Assembly: GCA_030642885.1 (NCBI GenBank)
Contig: DAOWMX010000075.1
Location: 1 to 8,895, forward strand
Length of the DNA: 8,895 bases
Direction of reading: 5' to 3'
Source: Anaerolineales bacterium
GTDB taxonomy: Bacteria > Chloroflexota > Anaerolineae > Anaerolineales > E44-bin32
A program made the position numbers and the translations under genes. The first letter of the stretch is position 1. Every line of letters starts with the position of its first letter. The notes under the pieces were generated by a model. The model had not been told where the DNA came from. It saw only the letters and a program-made list of their open reading frames with translations, and did no database searches. Of the stretch, positions 1 through 5,969 are shown one piece after another.

Positions 1-152
1 ATTGAGGCAAGAGCGATTATCACGCGGCTCTTGGAGCCCGCTAGACGATGATCCTCTAACTCGCAGTGTTAAGGTCCCGATACCGCCATTAGCCCCTAGG
101 AACAGGGTTCTCTTCTATGTCGTTACCGTTTCAAAACTAAGGAAACCAGTGA

Positions 153-176
153 ACTATAGCCAGATCCGGCTATAGT
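153..176. repeat. Perfect 9-bp inverted repeat (stem-loop)
   Basis: ACTATAGCC (153-161) pairs perfectly with GGCTATAGT (168-176) around a 6-base loop. On the minus strand it lies 10 bases past the TAG of the reading frame at 186-395, where a terminator would sit. The minus-strand bases that follow are only loosely T-rich, so an intrinsic terminator is possible but not strong. It could equally be a protein-binding site. TGGCTA at 183-188 offers an alternative partner for TAGCCA at 157-162. Confidence 0.45.
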
Positions 177-185
177 CAAAATTGG

Positions 186-395
186 CTACATAATGGCGAT
201 CCAGGCTGCAAACACCCAATCGGTTATACAGTAAGATCCATTCTCTCGCCTTTGCAGGATCATCATCTCAGCAACGATATCTTTCAACCTGGCTTCACCA
301 AGCTCGGAAAGGAAGCGACTTGTATCTGAGGGTGTATTGAGAAGGAAGCTTACGCCCCAGTCGATGGCCCTGAGAAAGTTAGAGGGATGGTTAAA
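186..395 (-). pseudogene. Possible C-terminal gene remnant, unrecognised
   Basis: On the minus strand a frame runs open for 69 codons, from just after a TGA (396-398) to a TAG at 186-188. The translation looks like real protein: it includes AIDWGVSFLLNTPSD, then SELGEARLKDIVAEMMILQ, and ends ITDWVFAAWIAIM, with a sensible mix of charged, aliphatic and aromatic residues. There is no ATG, GTG or ribosome binding site near the 5' end; the first in-frame ATG pair is well inside. It is therefore better read as the decayed or truncated 3' end of a gene than as an intact small gene. A perfect hairpin follows the stop. I do not recognise the family. Chance openness over 210 bases cannot be excluded. 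Confidence 0.3.
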
Positions 396-425
396 TCAAG
401 ATGTTTGGATAGCAAGTTCTGGCTC

Positions 426-454
426 TTGACAGTTCAGGAATTTTGGTCTATACT
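426..454 (+). promoter_or_regulatory. Sigma-70 type promoter of the operon
   Basis: TTGACA (426-431), a perfect -35 hexamer, is followed after exactly 17 bases by TATACT (449-454), one base from the -10 consensus. Transcription would start near 461, giving a leader of about 214 bases before the SBP start at 675. GACAGT (428-433) and ACTGTC (452-457) form an inverted repeat overlapping both hexamers, so a repressor could bind here. It is the only strong promoter I see ahead of the gene block. Confidence 0.7.
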
Positions 455-483
455 GTCGCCAACATGGGATATATCGCTTTGGC

Positions 484-498
484 TTTGACAATGTCAAA
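484..498. promoter_or_regulatory. Operator-like 15-base perfect palindrome
   Basis: TTTGACA and TGTCAAA mirror each other around a single central A. The site starts about 23 bases downstream of the transcription start predicted from the promoter at 426-454, where a bound regulator could block elongation. It also lies immediately upstream of a second TATACT (503-508), whose best -35 (TTGGCT, 479-484, spacing 18) is mediocre. The half-site TTGACA/TGTC recurs at the main promoter. The cognate regulator is not in the window. Confidence 0.45.
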
Positions 499-596
499 AA
501 AGTATACTACATCCCCCTCGCTTGGACAATATGCCCCCTCCCCAATGAACATCCGCAAAACCTATGCGCATTTCCACTATAGAAGTCTCTGCATAC

Positions 597-610
597 AAAG
601 GAGGTGATCC
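597..610 (+). promoter_or_regulatory. Orphan extended Shine-Dalgarno sequence in leader
   Basis: AAAGGAGGTGATCC is a perfect 14-base complement of the conserved bacterial 16S rRNA 3' end (GGATCACCTCCTTT). No ATG, GTG or TTG occurs at a usable distance: bases 605-622 hold no start codon, and the nearest ATG (634) is too far and opens only a 21-codon frame. The genuine SBP ribosome binding site lies at 662-669. It may act as a ribosome-binding mRNA stabiliser, like the STAB-SD element known from Bacillus thuringiensis cry3A, or as a ribosome standby site. Confidence 0.5.
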
Positions 611-674
611 GAGGAATAGAAGACCGTTAATCGATGATTCAATGGGCAACGCACAACGAACAAGGAGGTTTGAT

Positions 675-1817
675 ATGTTGCGCAGGTTTGGATTGCTAGG
701 GGTTCTTGCGGTACTAGGAATTGTCGTGGCGATTGGTGGTGTCTCGTTTGCTCAAGATGCGGAACCAATCGAGTTCGGAATCGTCTGTGAGTTGAGTGGA
801 CATGGTGCGAGTCACGGTGCACACTGGCGTGATGGAATTCTTCTCGCATTCAATGAAATCAATAATGCAGGCGGGATTCTAGGCCGCCCAATCGAGTACT
901 TCCTCGTTGATACAGAGAGCCGTCCCCCCATATCAATAGCAGCGATGCAATACGCTGTCAGCAAGGATCCGTTCGCGGTTTTCGGTACAATTTACAGTTC
1001 CTCCACAATTGCTAATATGACCACGCTAGAAGAGGCGGGGATCATCCAGCTTGTTGGGTCAACATCGACCTCTATCTACGAGCAGGGAAACTACAACGTT
1101 TTCGCTACGTCGCCGATTAACCGGAACGTCTTCCCTTGGATAGTTCGCTGGATGGCCACTGATCTAGGAGTGGGCAAGGTCGTCATGGTATACACCAACG
1201 ACGAAATGGGAGTCGATGGACGCGACATCTTGTCTGCTGCTGCAGAGGAGTTCGGTGTAGAGTTTGAAGGCATCGCCATTCAGACCGGTCAGGCCGATTT
1301 CGCAGGAGAGCTGGCGCGCATTCAGCAAATGGGCGTAGATACTATCTTCCTCTATGGACACGAGGAGGAGAACGCCCGCTTCATGATTCAGCTCAGAACC
1401 CTGGGGATCGACCTACAAGTCATCGGGTACAGCCCACTATTGAGCGCTCTTGCACTCAATCTAGGGGGCGAGGCGATGGAAGGCGTGATGGGTGCTGCAA
1501 CGTGGTCGTACAAGTACGGACCAATTCAGGGCTTCGCTAATATGTTCCAGCTTCTGTATGGTGAGGTTCCCTCGCATGATGCGATGAAGGGATACGTCGC
1601 TGTCTACACGTTGAAAACCGCGATTGAGGCCGTTGGAGCATTCGATGACGAGGCGGTTCGCGCGTGGCTCCATGAGAACACGATCACGACCGAGATGGAA
1701 CCGAACGTCTTCCTTGATACGTCGTATCGAGAAGATGGAACGGTCGACCGCAATTTCTTCCTCGTGAAGATCGAGAATGGCGAACAGATCATCGTTCAGG
1801 TGATTTCATCGCAATAG
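675..1817 (+). CDS. Liv/HAAT-type ABC transporter periplasmic substrate-binding protein
   Basis: A 380-residue LivK-like (Peripla_BP_6, type I fold) solute receptor that delivers its ligand to the permease and ATPase genes at the other end of the block. The ATG at 675 is chosen because AAGGAGGT (662-669) precedes it by six bases and it opens directly on a signal peptide: MLRR, a hydrophobic run, then cleavage after SFA (residue 26). The longer frame from 564 has no ribosome binding site and would bury the signal. There is no lipobox Cys, so a soluble periplasmic protein is expected. The mature N-terminus shows the family pattern FGIVCELSGHGASHG, followed by a GILLAFNEINNAGGILGRP block and a VDTESRP strand. 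The ligand is not readable; the family takes branched-chain amino acids, amides and aromatic or alicyclic acids. Neighbouring genes suggest a cyclic carboxylate, by inference only. Confidence 0.9.
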   Translation: MLRRFGLLGVLAVLGIVVAIGGVSFAQDAEPIEFGIVCELSGHGASHGAHWRDGILLAFNEINNAGGILGRPIEYFLVDTESRPPISIAAMQYAVSKDPFAVFGTIYSSSTIANMTTLEEAGIIQLVGSTSTSIYEQGNYNVFATSPINRNVFPWIVRWMATDLGVGKVVMVYTNDEMGVDGRDILSAAAEEFGVEFEGIAIQTGQADFAGELARIQQMGVDTIFLYGHEEENARFMIQLRTLGIDLQVIGYSPLLSALALNLGGEAMEGVMGAATWSYKYGPIQGFANMFQLLYGEVPSHDAMKGYVAVYTLKTAIEAVGAFDDEAVRAWLHENTITTEMEPNVFLDTSYREDGTVDRNFFLVKIENGEQIIVQVISSQ

Positions 1818-1854
1818 TAAGTTCGGATCTGTCCGAGAATTAAAAAGAAGATCT

Positions 1855-1885
1855 ACGGGGATCGAGCCCAGGGTTCGGTCCCCGT
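1855..1885 (+). repeat. Strong intercistronic hairpin without T-tract
   Basis: The 31 bases from ACGGGGA to TCCCCGT fold into a stem of about 13 pairs (two G-U) with a roughly 5-base loop. The sequence that follows is AAGAATGAAAG, so it is not a classic intrinsic terminator. A smaller 5-bp stem (TCGGA/TCCGA, 1823-1836) precedes it. It lies between the SBP stop and the AroA-like start, where such hairpins commonly protect the upstream mRNA and let the binding protein be made in excess over downstream products. Confidence 0.55.
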
Positions 1886-1972
1886 AAGAATGAAAGAGCT
1901 CAACAAAACTGTGGGGGGAACCGATTGAGCCTCCCCTTGGGTCTTGAGCAGCAACCTGGGGAGGGGTGCGAC

Positions 1973-3259
1973 GTGTACCTTGAAGTGAGACAATCTTCAC
2001 TCAGCGGATCGATCCGCATCCCCGCTTCGAAATCTCACACAATCCGAGGCGTCCTTATGGGTACACTGGCTCAAGGGAGAACGGTTCTTACTAATCCACT
2101 TGAAGCATCCGACACGTTGTCGGCCATGCAGTGCTGCAAGGCACTCGGGGCAAGGATTACACAAGAAGAACCCAGCCGATGGATAATCGAAGGAATCAAT
2201 GGGCACATCCCGGCGCTCAACGAGAGCTTGTACGTCGGGAACTCCGGCACAACCCTTGGGAACTTAATTGCGGTATGCGCAACGAGCGACAGACCAATCA
2301 CGCTCGACGGAGATGCAAGCATTCGGACGCGTCCATTCGCTTCCCTGCTCAAATCGCTGCAACAGCTCGGAGCTACAGTTAAGGAAACCGGTCCAAACGG
2401 CACTGCGCCGATCACTATTTGTGGTCCTCTTCAAGGCGGCGAGGCGGTCGTTGATGGAACGACGTCGATTTACTTGACCCCCCTATTGATAGCCGCGCCA
2501 CTTGCTCCACGTCCATCGATCTTAAGAGTCGATGGTGTGATGAACGAGAAGGGATACGTTCGGATGACGCTGGATTGGCTTGCAGCCTGCGGCATTGAAG
2601 TTGTGACCAACGACGATCTCACATGTTTCGAGGTTCCCGGAGCGCAAACCTACCAGCCAATCGATCGAGTTATTGCCGCAGACTTTTCGTCTGCGGCGTT
2701 CCCAGCATGTGCAGCCGTTCTTGCAACGGAGGCCGAGGTCGTCGTGACTGGACTCGACTTTGAGGACCCTCAGGGCGACAAGAAGGTGTTTGATTTTCTT
2801 GCCCAGATGGGGGCGGTGCTCGACCGGAGCAATCGACTGACCATACGCCGTTCGGGTTCTCTTCGCGGGGTTCGTATGGATCTCTCGGGGACGCCTGATG
2901 CACTCCCGATTCTAGCCGTTGTCGGCTGCGCGGCAGAAGGGGAAACGATCATCGAAAACGTTGCGATGGCGCGAATTAAGGAGACAGACCGGATCTCAGT
3001 GATGCGAGAGGAGCTGACGAAGATGGGAGCGAATATCGAAGAGATGCCCGACGGTCTCATCATCCGTCACAGTGAGCTTCACGGCACCCGTGTCAATGGG
3101 CATGACGACCACCGTGTTGTTATGGCGCTTGCCGTTGCCGGCTTGATCGCTGAGGGAACGACGCAGATCGATAGCGCGGAATCCGCTCGCATCACATACC
3201 CGACGTTCGTTTCTTCGATGCAGGCGTTAGGCGCAGAGATAGAAGAGCACGAGGATTAG
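1973..3259 (+). CDS. aroA: EPSP synthase (AroA) family protein with altered substrate site
   Basis: Full-length enolpyruvyl-transferase fold, 428 residues (E. coli AroA has 427). True EPSP synthase moves enolpyruvyl from PEP to shikimate-3-phosphate. The GTG at 1973 is preferred over TTG 1925: GGGAGGGG lies eight bases ahead, and MYLEVRQSSLSG matches the family N-terminus. Retained: Lys20, Ser21 and Arg25 (PASKSHTIR), GNSGT at 89-93, Arg120 (RTRPF), Asp309 (TPDA), Lys336 and Arg340 (RIKETDR), Asp379-His-Arg. Changed, in E. coli numbering: Arg100 to Gly96, Gln171 to Ile166 (TSI for SSQ), Ser197 to Glu192 and Pro199 to Gly194 (NEKGY for VSKPY). Ser197 and Gln171 contact shikimate-3-phosphate in the E. 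coli structure, so the PEP side looks mostly kept and the acceptor side altered. It may be a divergent EPSP synthase or a carboxyvinyl transferase for another acceptor. The stop is 9 bases from the AroC-like start. Confidence 0.85.
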   Translation: MYLEVRQSSLSGSIRIPASKSHTIRGVLMGTLAQGRTVLTNPLEASDTLSAMQCCKALGARITQEEPSRWIIEGINGHIPALNESLYVGNSGTTLGNLIAVCATSDRPITLDGDASIRTRPFASLLKSLQQLGATVKETGPNGTAPITICGPLQGGEAVVDGTTSIYLTPLLIAAPLAPRPSILRVDGVMNEKGYVRMTLDWLAACGIEVVTNDDLTCFEVPGAQTYQPIDRVIAADFSSAAFPACAAVLATEAEVVVTGLDFEDPQGDKKVFDFLAQMGAVLDRSNRLTIRRSGSLRGVRMDLSGTPDALPILAVVGCAAEGETIIENVAMARIKETDRISVMREELTKMGANIEEMPDGLIIRHSELHGTRVNGHDDHRVVMALAVAGLIAEGTTQIDSAESARITYPTFVSSMQALGAEIEEHED

Positions 3260-3268
3260 GAGGAAGAA

Positions 3269-4381
3269 ATGCTGGGAAACACGTCCGGAAAAGCATTTCG
3301 TGTGACGACTTCGGGCGAGGCTTTCGGCCCGGCTCTACTCGGCATTGTTGAGGGTGTTCCGGCCGGCGTGCCGCTTGTGGAATCCGATATTCAGTACGAG
3401 CTCGATCGTCGGCGCCCGGGACAGAGCACAATCGCTACCCCTAGACAGGAATCCGATAGTGTCCGCATCCTCTCGGGGACGCTCGACAAAATCACAACCG
3501 GTGCACCGATAGGCCTCGTAATCGAAAACGAATGGGCCACACCCGAAAGAATAGCAGCCTATGCCGATGAGAAAGACATAATCAAGCCCGGACACGCTAC
3601 CTACACCTACTTTGCCAAGTACGGCATACACCGTGATTGGGTGGCCGACGGACGGGCGAACGGCCGTGAGACAGCGATGCGTGTAGCGGCTGGTGCGATC
3701 GCCAAGAAGCTTCTCGCGTCCGTTGGAGTCGAAATCGTTGGGTACACAAAGGCGTTGGGTGGTATCTCGGCGCCCGCAATGCCGTACGAGACGATTCGCG
3801 AACACGCCGACGATTCACAGGTGCGCTGTCCTGATGCCGAAACAGCCGAGCGCATGCTAAAACGTGCCCTTGCAGCAAAGAAAGACGGAGAAAGCATTGG
3901 CGGGATCGTCGAAGTCATCGCTCACAACGTGCCTGTGGGATGGGGCGAACCGGTTTACGATAAGCTCGACGCCAACCTCGCCCGCGCACTGATGAGCATT
4001 GGCAGTGTCAAGGGCGTCGAGATTGGCTCCGGCTTTGCGGTCGCAGCAATGGTAGGAAGCGAGAACAACGATCTGCCTTGCGTTGAAGACGATCACATCA
4101 GCTTTCGCACAAACCACGCCGGCGGAATCCTTGGTGGTATCTCGACCGGCGAGGATATCGTCGTGCGCATGGCCGTCAAGCCGACGCCAACGATTGCAAA
4201 GGAACAGGAAACGGTCGACATGGTCACGAAGCAGAGCGTCACATTCCGATGCAAGACGGCGACCGATTCGGCGATCGTCCCTCGCATGGTGCCGATCGCC
4301 GAAGCGATGGTCGCTCTTACGCTAATCGATCACGCCATGCTGGCAAGCACCAAGGTAGCAGGAAAGGATGATAAACAATGA
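3269..4381 (+). CDS. aroC: Chorismate synthase (AroC) family protein lacking signature residues
   Basis: 370 residues, collinear with E. coli AroC, which uses reduced FMN to eliminate phosphate from EPSP and form chorismate. AGGAGG (3258-3263) precedes the ATG by five bases. Family blocks are clear: LDRRRPGQS (45-53), KPGHATYTY (106-114), ETAMRVAAGAIAKK (134-147), LMSIGSVKGVEIG (241-253), TNHAGGILGGISTG (281-294), VPIAEAM (341-347). All three classic signatures are broken. GESHG is GEAFG, with Phe19 for the catalytic His (His17 in Neurospora). GRSSARET is GRANGRET (128-135), and RHDPC becomes TATDSA (330-335), keeping only the Asp. The second catalytic His (His109) remains. FMN binding seems plausible, but the phosphate-elimination chemistry is doubtful. 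It overlaps cupin 1 by ATGA. A divergent true chorismate synthase is the alternative. Confidence 0.85.
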   Translation: MLGNTSGKAFRVTTSGEAFGPALLGIVEGVPAGVPLVESDIQYELDRRRPGQSTIATPRQESDSVRILSGTLDKITTGAPIGLVIENEWATPERIAAYADEKDIIKPGHATYTYFAKYGIHRDWVADGRANGRETAMRVAAGAIAKKLLASVGVEIVGYTKALGGISAPAMPYETIREHADDSQVRCPDAETAERMLKRALAAKKDGESIGGIVEVIAHNVPVGWGEPVYDKLDANLARALMSIGSVKGVEIGSGFAVAAMVGSENNDLPCVEDDHISFRTNHAGGILGGISTGEDIVVRMAVKPTPTIAKEQETVDMVTKQSVTFRCKTATDSAIVPRMVPIAEAMVALTLIDHAMLASTKVAGKDDKQ

Positions 4382-4773
4382 GCAAATACAAAAATCTGAT
4401 AGTTAAACCATTCGATTGGAAAGATCGTGATCTTGACTTTCACAGTATGGGCCAGTTGGCTGAACTTGGTCCGTTGATTTCCTTTCTTAATAGAGAGATG
4501 GTCGAAGGGGCCGATCTGAACATCTTCGTCCATCACATCGAGGTAAAAGGGGGCACAGGACCGGACTACGTCGATGTTCATACGCACGATGTTTCGCAGG
4601 CCTACGTCTTCCCGGAACCGGGACTGACATTTGAGGTAATCCTGGGAGAGGAGACATACACCGCGGATAGCCCGGCGACTGTATTCATCCCGCCGGGGTT
4701 GAAGCACAACCTAAAAATCCTGAAGGGCAAGGGGATCGAAGTCTGCATCCTACGGAAGGGTTGGTACGGCTAG
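4378..4773 (+). CDS. Small single-domain cupin, copy 1
   Basis: 131 residues with one cupin barrel. Motif 1 is HTHDVSQAYVF, with metal-ligand candidates His68, His70 and Gln74; the usual Glu is replaced by Gln. Motif 2 is PPGLKH, giving the last ligand His110. This His-His-Gln-His set could still hold a divalent metal. The N-terminal block IVKPFDW and LNIFVHHI (48-55) are shared with copy 2. Its ATG overlaps the AroC-like stop (ATGA), so translation is likely coupled. Cupins of this size include isomerases, dioxygenases, lyases and ligand sensors, and the specific role cannot be read. Being embedded among the shikimate-like enzymes, it probably acts on the same substrate series (inference). 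Confidence 0.8.
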   Translation: MSKYKNLIVKPFDWKDRDLDFHSMGQLAELGPLISFLNREMVEGADLNIFVHHIEVKGGTGPDYVDVHTHDVSQAYVFPEPGLTFEVILGEETYTADSPATVFIPPGLKHNLKILKGKGIEVCILRKGWYG

Positions 4774-4800
4774 GACCGATAGCAGAGGAGGGAGGGACAG

Positions 4801-5226
4801 ATGAGCAACTACGAGAAATATATCGTCAAACCGTTCGACTGGGCGAAACGTCCGCTCATTCACCATGACCGAGAGACCATGGACACCCTTGGCCCGCTGA
4901 TGGCGTTTCTGAACACGGATATGGTCAGTGAAGCAAACTTGAACATCTTTGTTCATCACATCGACGTGAAGAATCCACCAGGGCCTGACTATGTCGAGAT
5001 TCACGCCCACGAGGTCTCGCAGGCCTATGTTTTTCCGCTTCCTGGAATTACCTTTGAGGTGACTCTGGGTGAGGAGGTGCACAGGGTGGAGAGCCCGGCC
5101 ACGGTCTTCATTCCACCACGATTGAAGCACACCGTCAAGATCATCGAGGGTTCGGGGATCGAGGTTTCGATTGTTCGCAATGAGAAATATGAGGAGTCGC
5201 TTGCCGAAGAGGCTGCCGAACAATGA
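4801..5226 (+). CDS. Small single-domain cupin, copy 2 (tandem paralogue)
   Basis: 141 residues, aligning without gaps to copy 1 over 130 residues with about 79 identities (61%), so a tandem duplication. Candidate ligands are again His68, His70, Gln74 (HAHEVSQAYVF) and His110. Motif 2 differs: PPRLKH, with Arg replacing the turn Gly of PPGLKH. It has an added acidic tail of about 10 residues (EESLAEEAAEQ). GGAGGGAGGG upstream is a strong ribosome binding site, and the gap after copy 1 is 27 bases. The TGA overlaps the AroD-like ATG. Two kept, diverged copies suggest either a heteromer or two related reactions; the function is unknown. Confidence 0.8.
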   Translation: MSNYEKYIVKPFDWAKRPLIHHDRETMDTLGPLMAFLNTDMVSEANLNIFVHHIDVKNPPGPDYVEIHAHEVSQAYVFPLPGITFEVTLGEEVHRVESPATVFIPPRLKHTVKIIEGSGIEVSIVRNEKYEESLAEEAAEQ

Positions 5227-5969
5227 GGAATGTAACGCTTGGGAAACTTGTGGTCGGAAAAAATCCGATTCTCGTAGCGACGTCAATCGCTGATAGCGCA
5301 CAGGGGATGATTGATGGCGCAACGCAAGTTCTTGAGGCTGGTGCGGATTGTGTAGAACTTCGCATCGACCGACTCTCGAGTGATGCTGAGGTAGCTAAGG
5401 TAATCAATCGTGTGGCGATGCCTCATATCGTAGCCTGTCGGACTCCGGAGTTCGGCGGGTTCTTCGAAGGATTGGAGAGAGAACGGATCGAACGACTTGA
5501 AGCAGCTGTCTGTGCAGGGGCCACAGCAGTCGATATCGAGTTCTTCACTGAGCCGGATCTTCGCTTGCGACTGGTCGAGACGGCCCGCAAAGAAGGCGTT
5601 CCTGTACTCATCGGATACGAAAACATGCGGCAGACACCGCCGAAAAGCGACCTGATCGAGGGGCTTCTCGACGTGGCGAGACTCGGCCCGAACCTGATTA
5701 AGCTGGCTGTCCGCGCGACATCATATGTCGACCTTCTCACCGTACTCGATACTGTTCTTGAGGCTCGATTGCTGCTCGATGTGCCATTTGCTGCGATCGC
5801 GCTTGGGCCGTATGGGGCTCCGTCCCGCCCCCTGGCTTGCGTGATGGGGGCATCGTTTACGTATTGCGCCGCGGAGAAAAGTGCGGTTCCGGGCCAACTG
5901 ACGGTCTCCGAGACCCGCGATCTGATTAGCACGATGTCGGGACAGAGGTGGTCATGTTCATCCAATTAG
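5223..5969 (+). CDS. aroD: Type I 3-dehydroquinate dehydratase (AroD) family protein, catalytic His replaced
   Basis: 248 residues, class I aldolase-type (beta/alpha)8 barrel matching E. coli AroD (252) end to end. The true enzyme dehydrates 3-dehydroquinate to 3-dehydroshikimate through a Schiff base. Retained: Glu45 and Arg47 (VELRID), Arg73, Glu106 (DIEFF), Schiff-base Lys160 (NLIKLAV), Arg202, and Gln225 in PGQ. Changed: E. coli His143 in SNHDFHKTP becomes Glu133 in GYENMRQTP, the second His of that motif (His146) becomes Arg136, and Ser232 becomes Ala221. Imine formation should be possible, but the general acid/base is altered, so a different dehydration, aldol-type or other Schiff-base reaction is plausible. 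The start overlaps the cupin 2 stop (ATGA). The last residues (WSCSSN) overlap livH by 16 bases and look unconserved. Confidence 0.85.
   Translation: MRNVTLGKLVVGKNPILVATSIADSAQGMIDGATQVLEAGADCVELRIDRLSSDAEVAKVINRVAMPHIVACRTPEFGGFFEGLERERIERLEAAVCAGATAVDIEFFTEPDLRLRLVETARKEGVPVLIGYENMRQTPPKSDLIEGLLDVARLGPNLIKLAVRATSYVDLLTVLDTVLEARLLLDVPFAAIALGPYGAPSRPLACVMGASFTYCAAEKSAVPGQLTVSETRDLISTMSGQRWSCSSN

Larger units (their letters stand above)
1..563. other. Upstream region with no confident intact gene
   Basis: No intact reading frame with a start codon and ribosome binding site is visible on either strand. At the left edge two plus-strand frames are open and could be the tail of a gene entering the window. 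Frame 1 ends at TGA 49-51 after 16 codons, and frame 2 ends at TAG 173-175 after 57 codons; I cannot choose between them. The right half holds the operon promoter, an operator-like palindrome and the start of a long leader, each listed separately. A minus-strand remnant (186-395) and a hairpin (153-176) fill the middle. Confidence 0.6.

Noticed and set aside
1..175. Tail of an upstream plus-strand gene (frame 1 to 51 or frame 2 to 175)
   Set aside because: Both frames are open from the window edge, but the lengths are short and neither translation is recognisable, so no coding call is made.
597..610. Fragment of a 16S rRNA gene 3' end on the minus strand
   Set aside because: Only 14 bases match. 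The flanking minus-strand sequence does not continue into the conserved 16S helix, so it is not an rRNA gene remnant.
564..674. N-terminal extension of the SBP starting at ATG 564
   Set aside because: No ribosome binding site precedes 564, and the extension is polar and would bury the signal peptide. ATG 675 has AAGGAGGT at ideal spacing and starts right at the signal sequence.
577..849. Minus-strand 90-codon frame opposite the SBP start
   Set aside because: It lies over a clear coding start, has a His/Arg/Ser-rich low-quality composition typical of antisense shadows, and has no ribosome binding site.
1855..1890. tRNA-like T-arm (GGTTCGGTCCCC) in the intercistronic hairpin
   Set aside because: The GGG/CCC stem is too short for a T-stem with a 7-base loop, and no acceptor, D or anticodon arms are found around it on either strand. 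It is explained by the simple hairpin.
1925..1972. TTG 1925 as the AroA-like start
   Set aside because: Codons 1-16 of that frame (SLPLGLEQQPGEG and so on) do not match the family N-terminus, while GTG 1973 has a better Shine-Dalgarno and gives the expected length.
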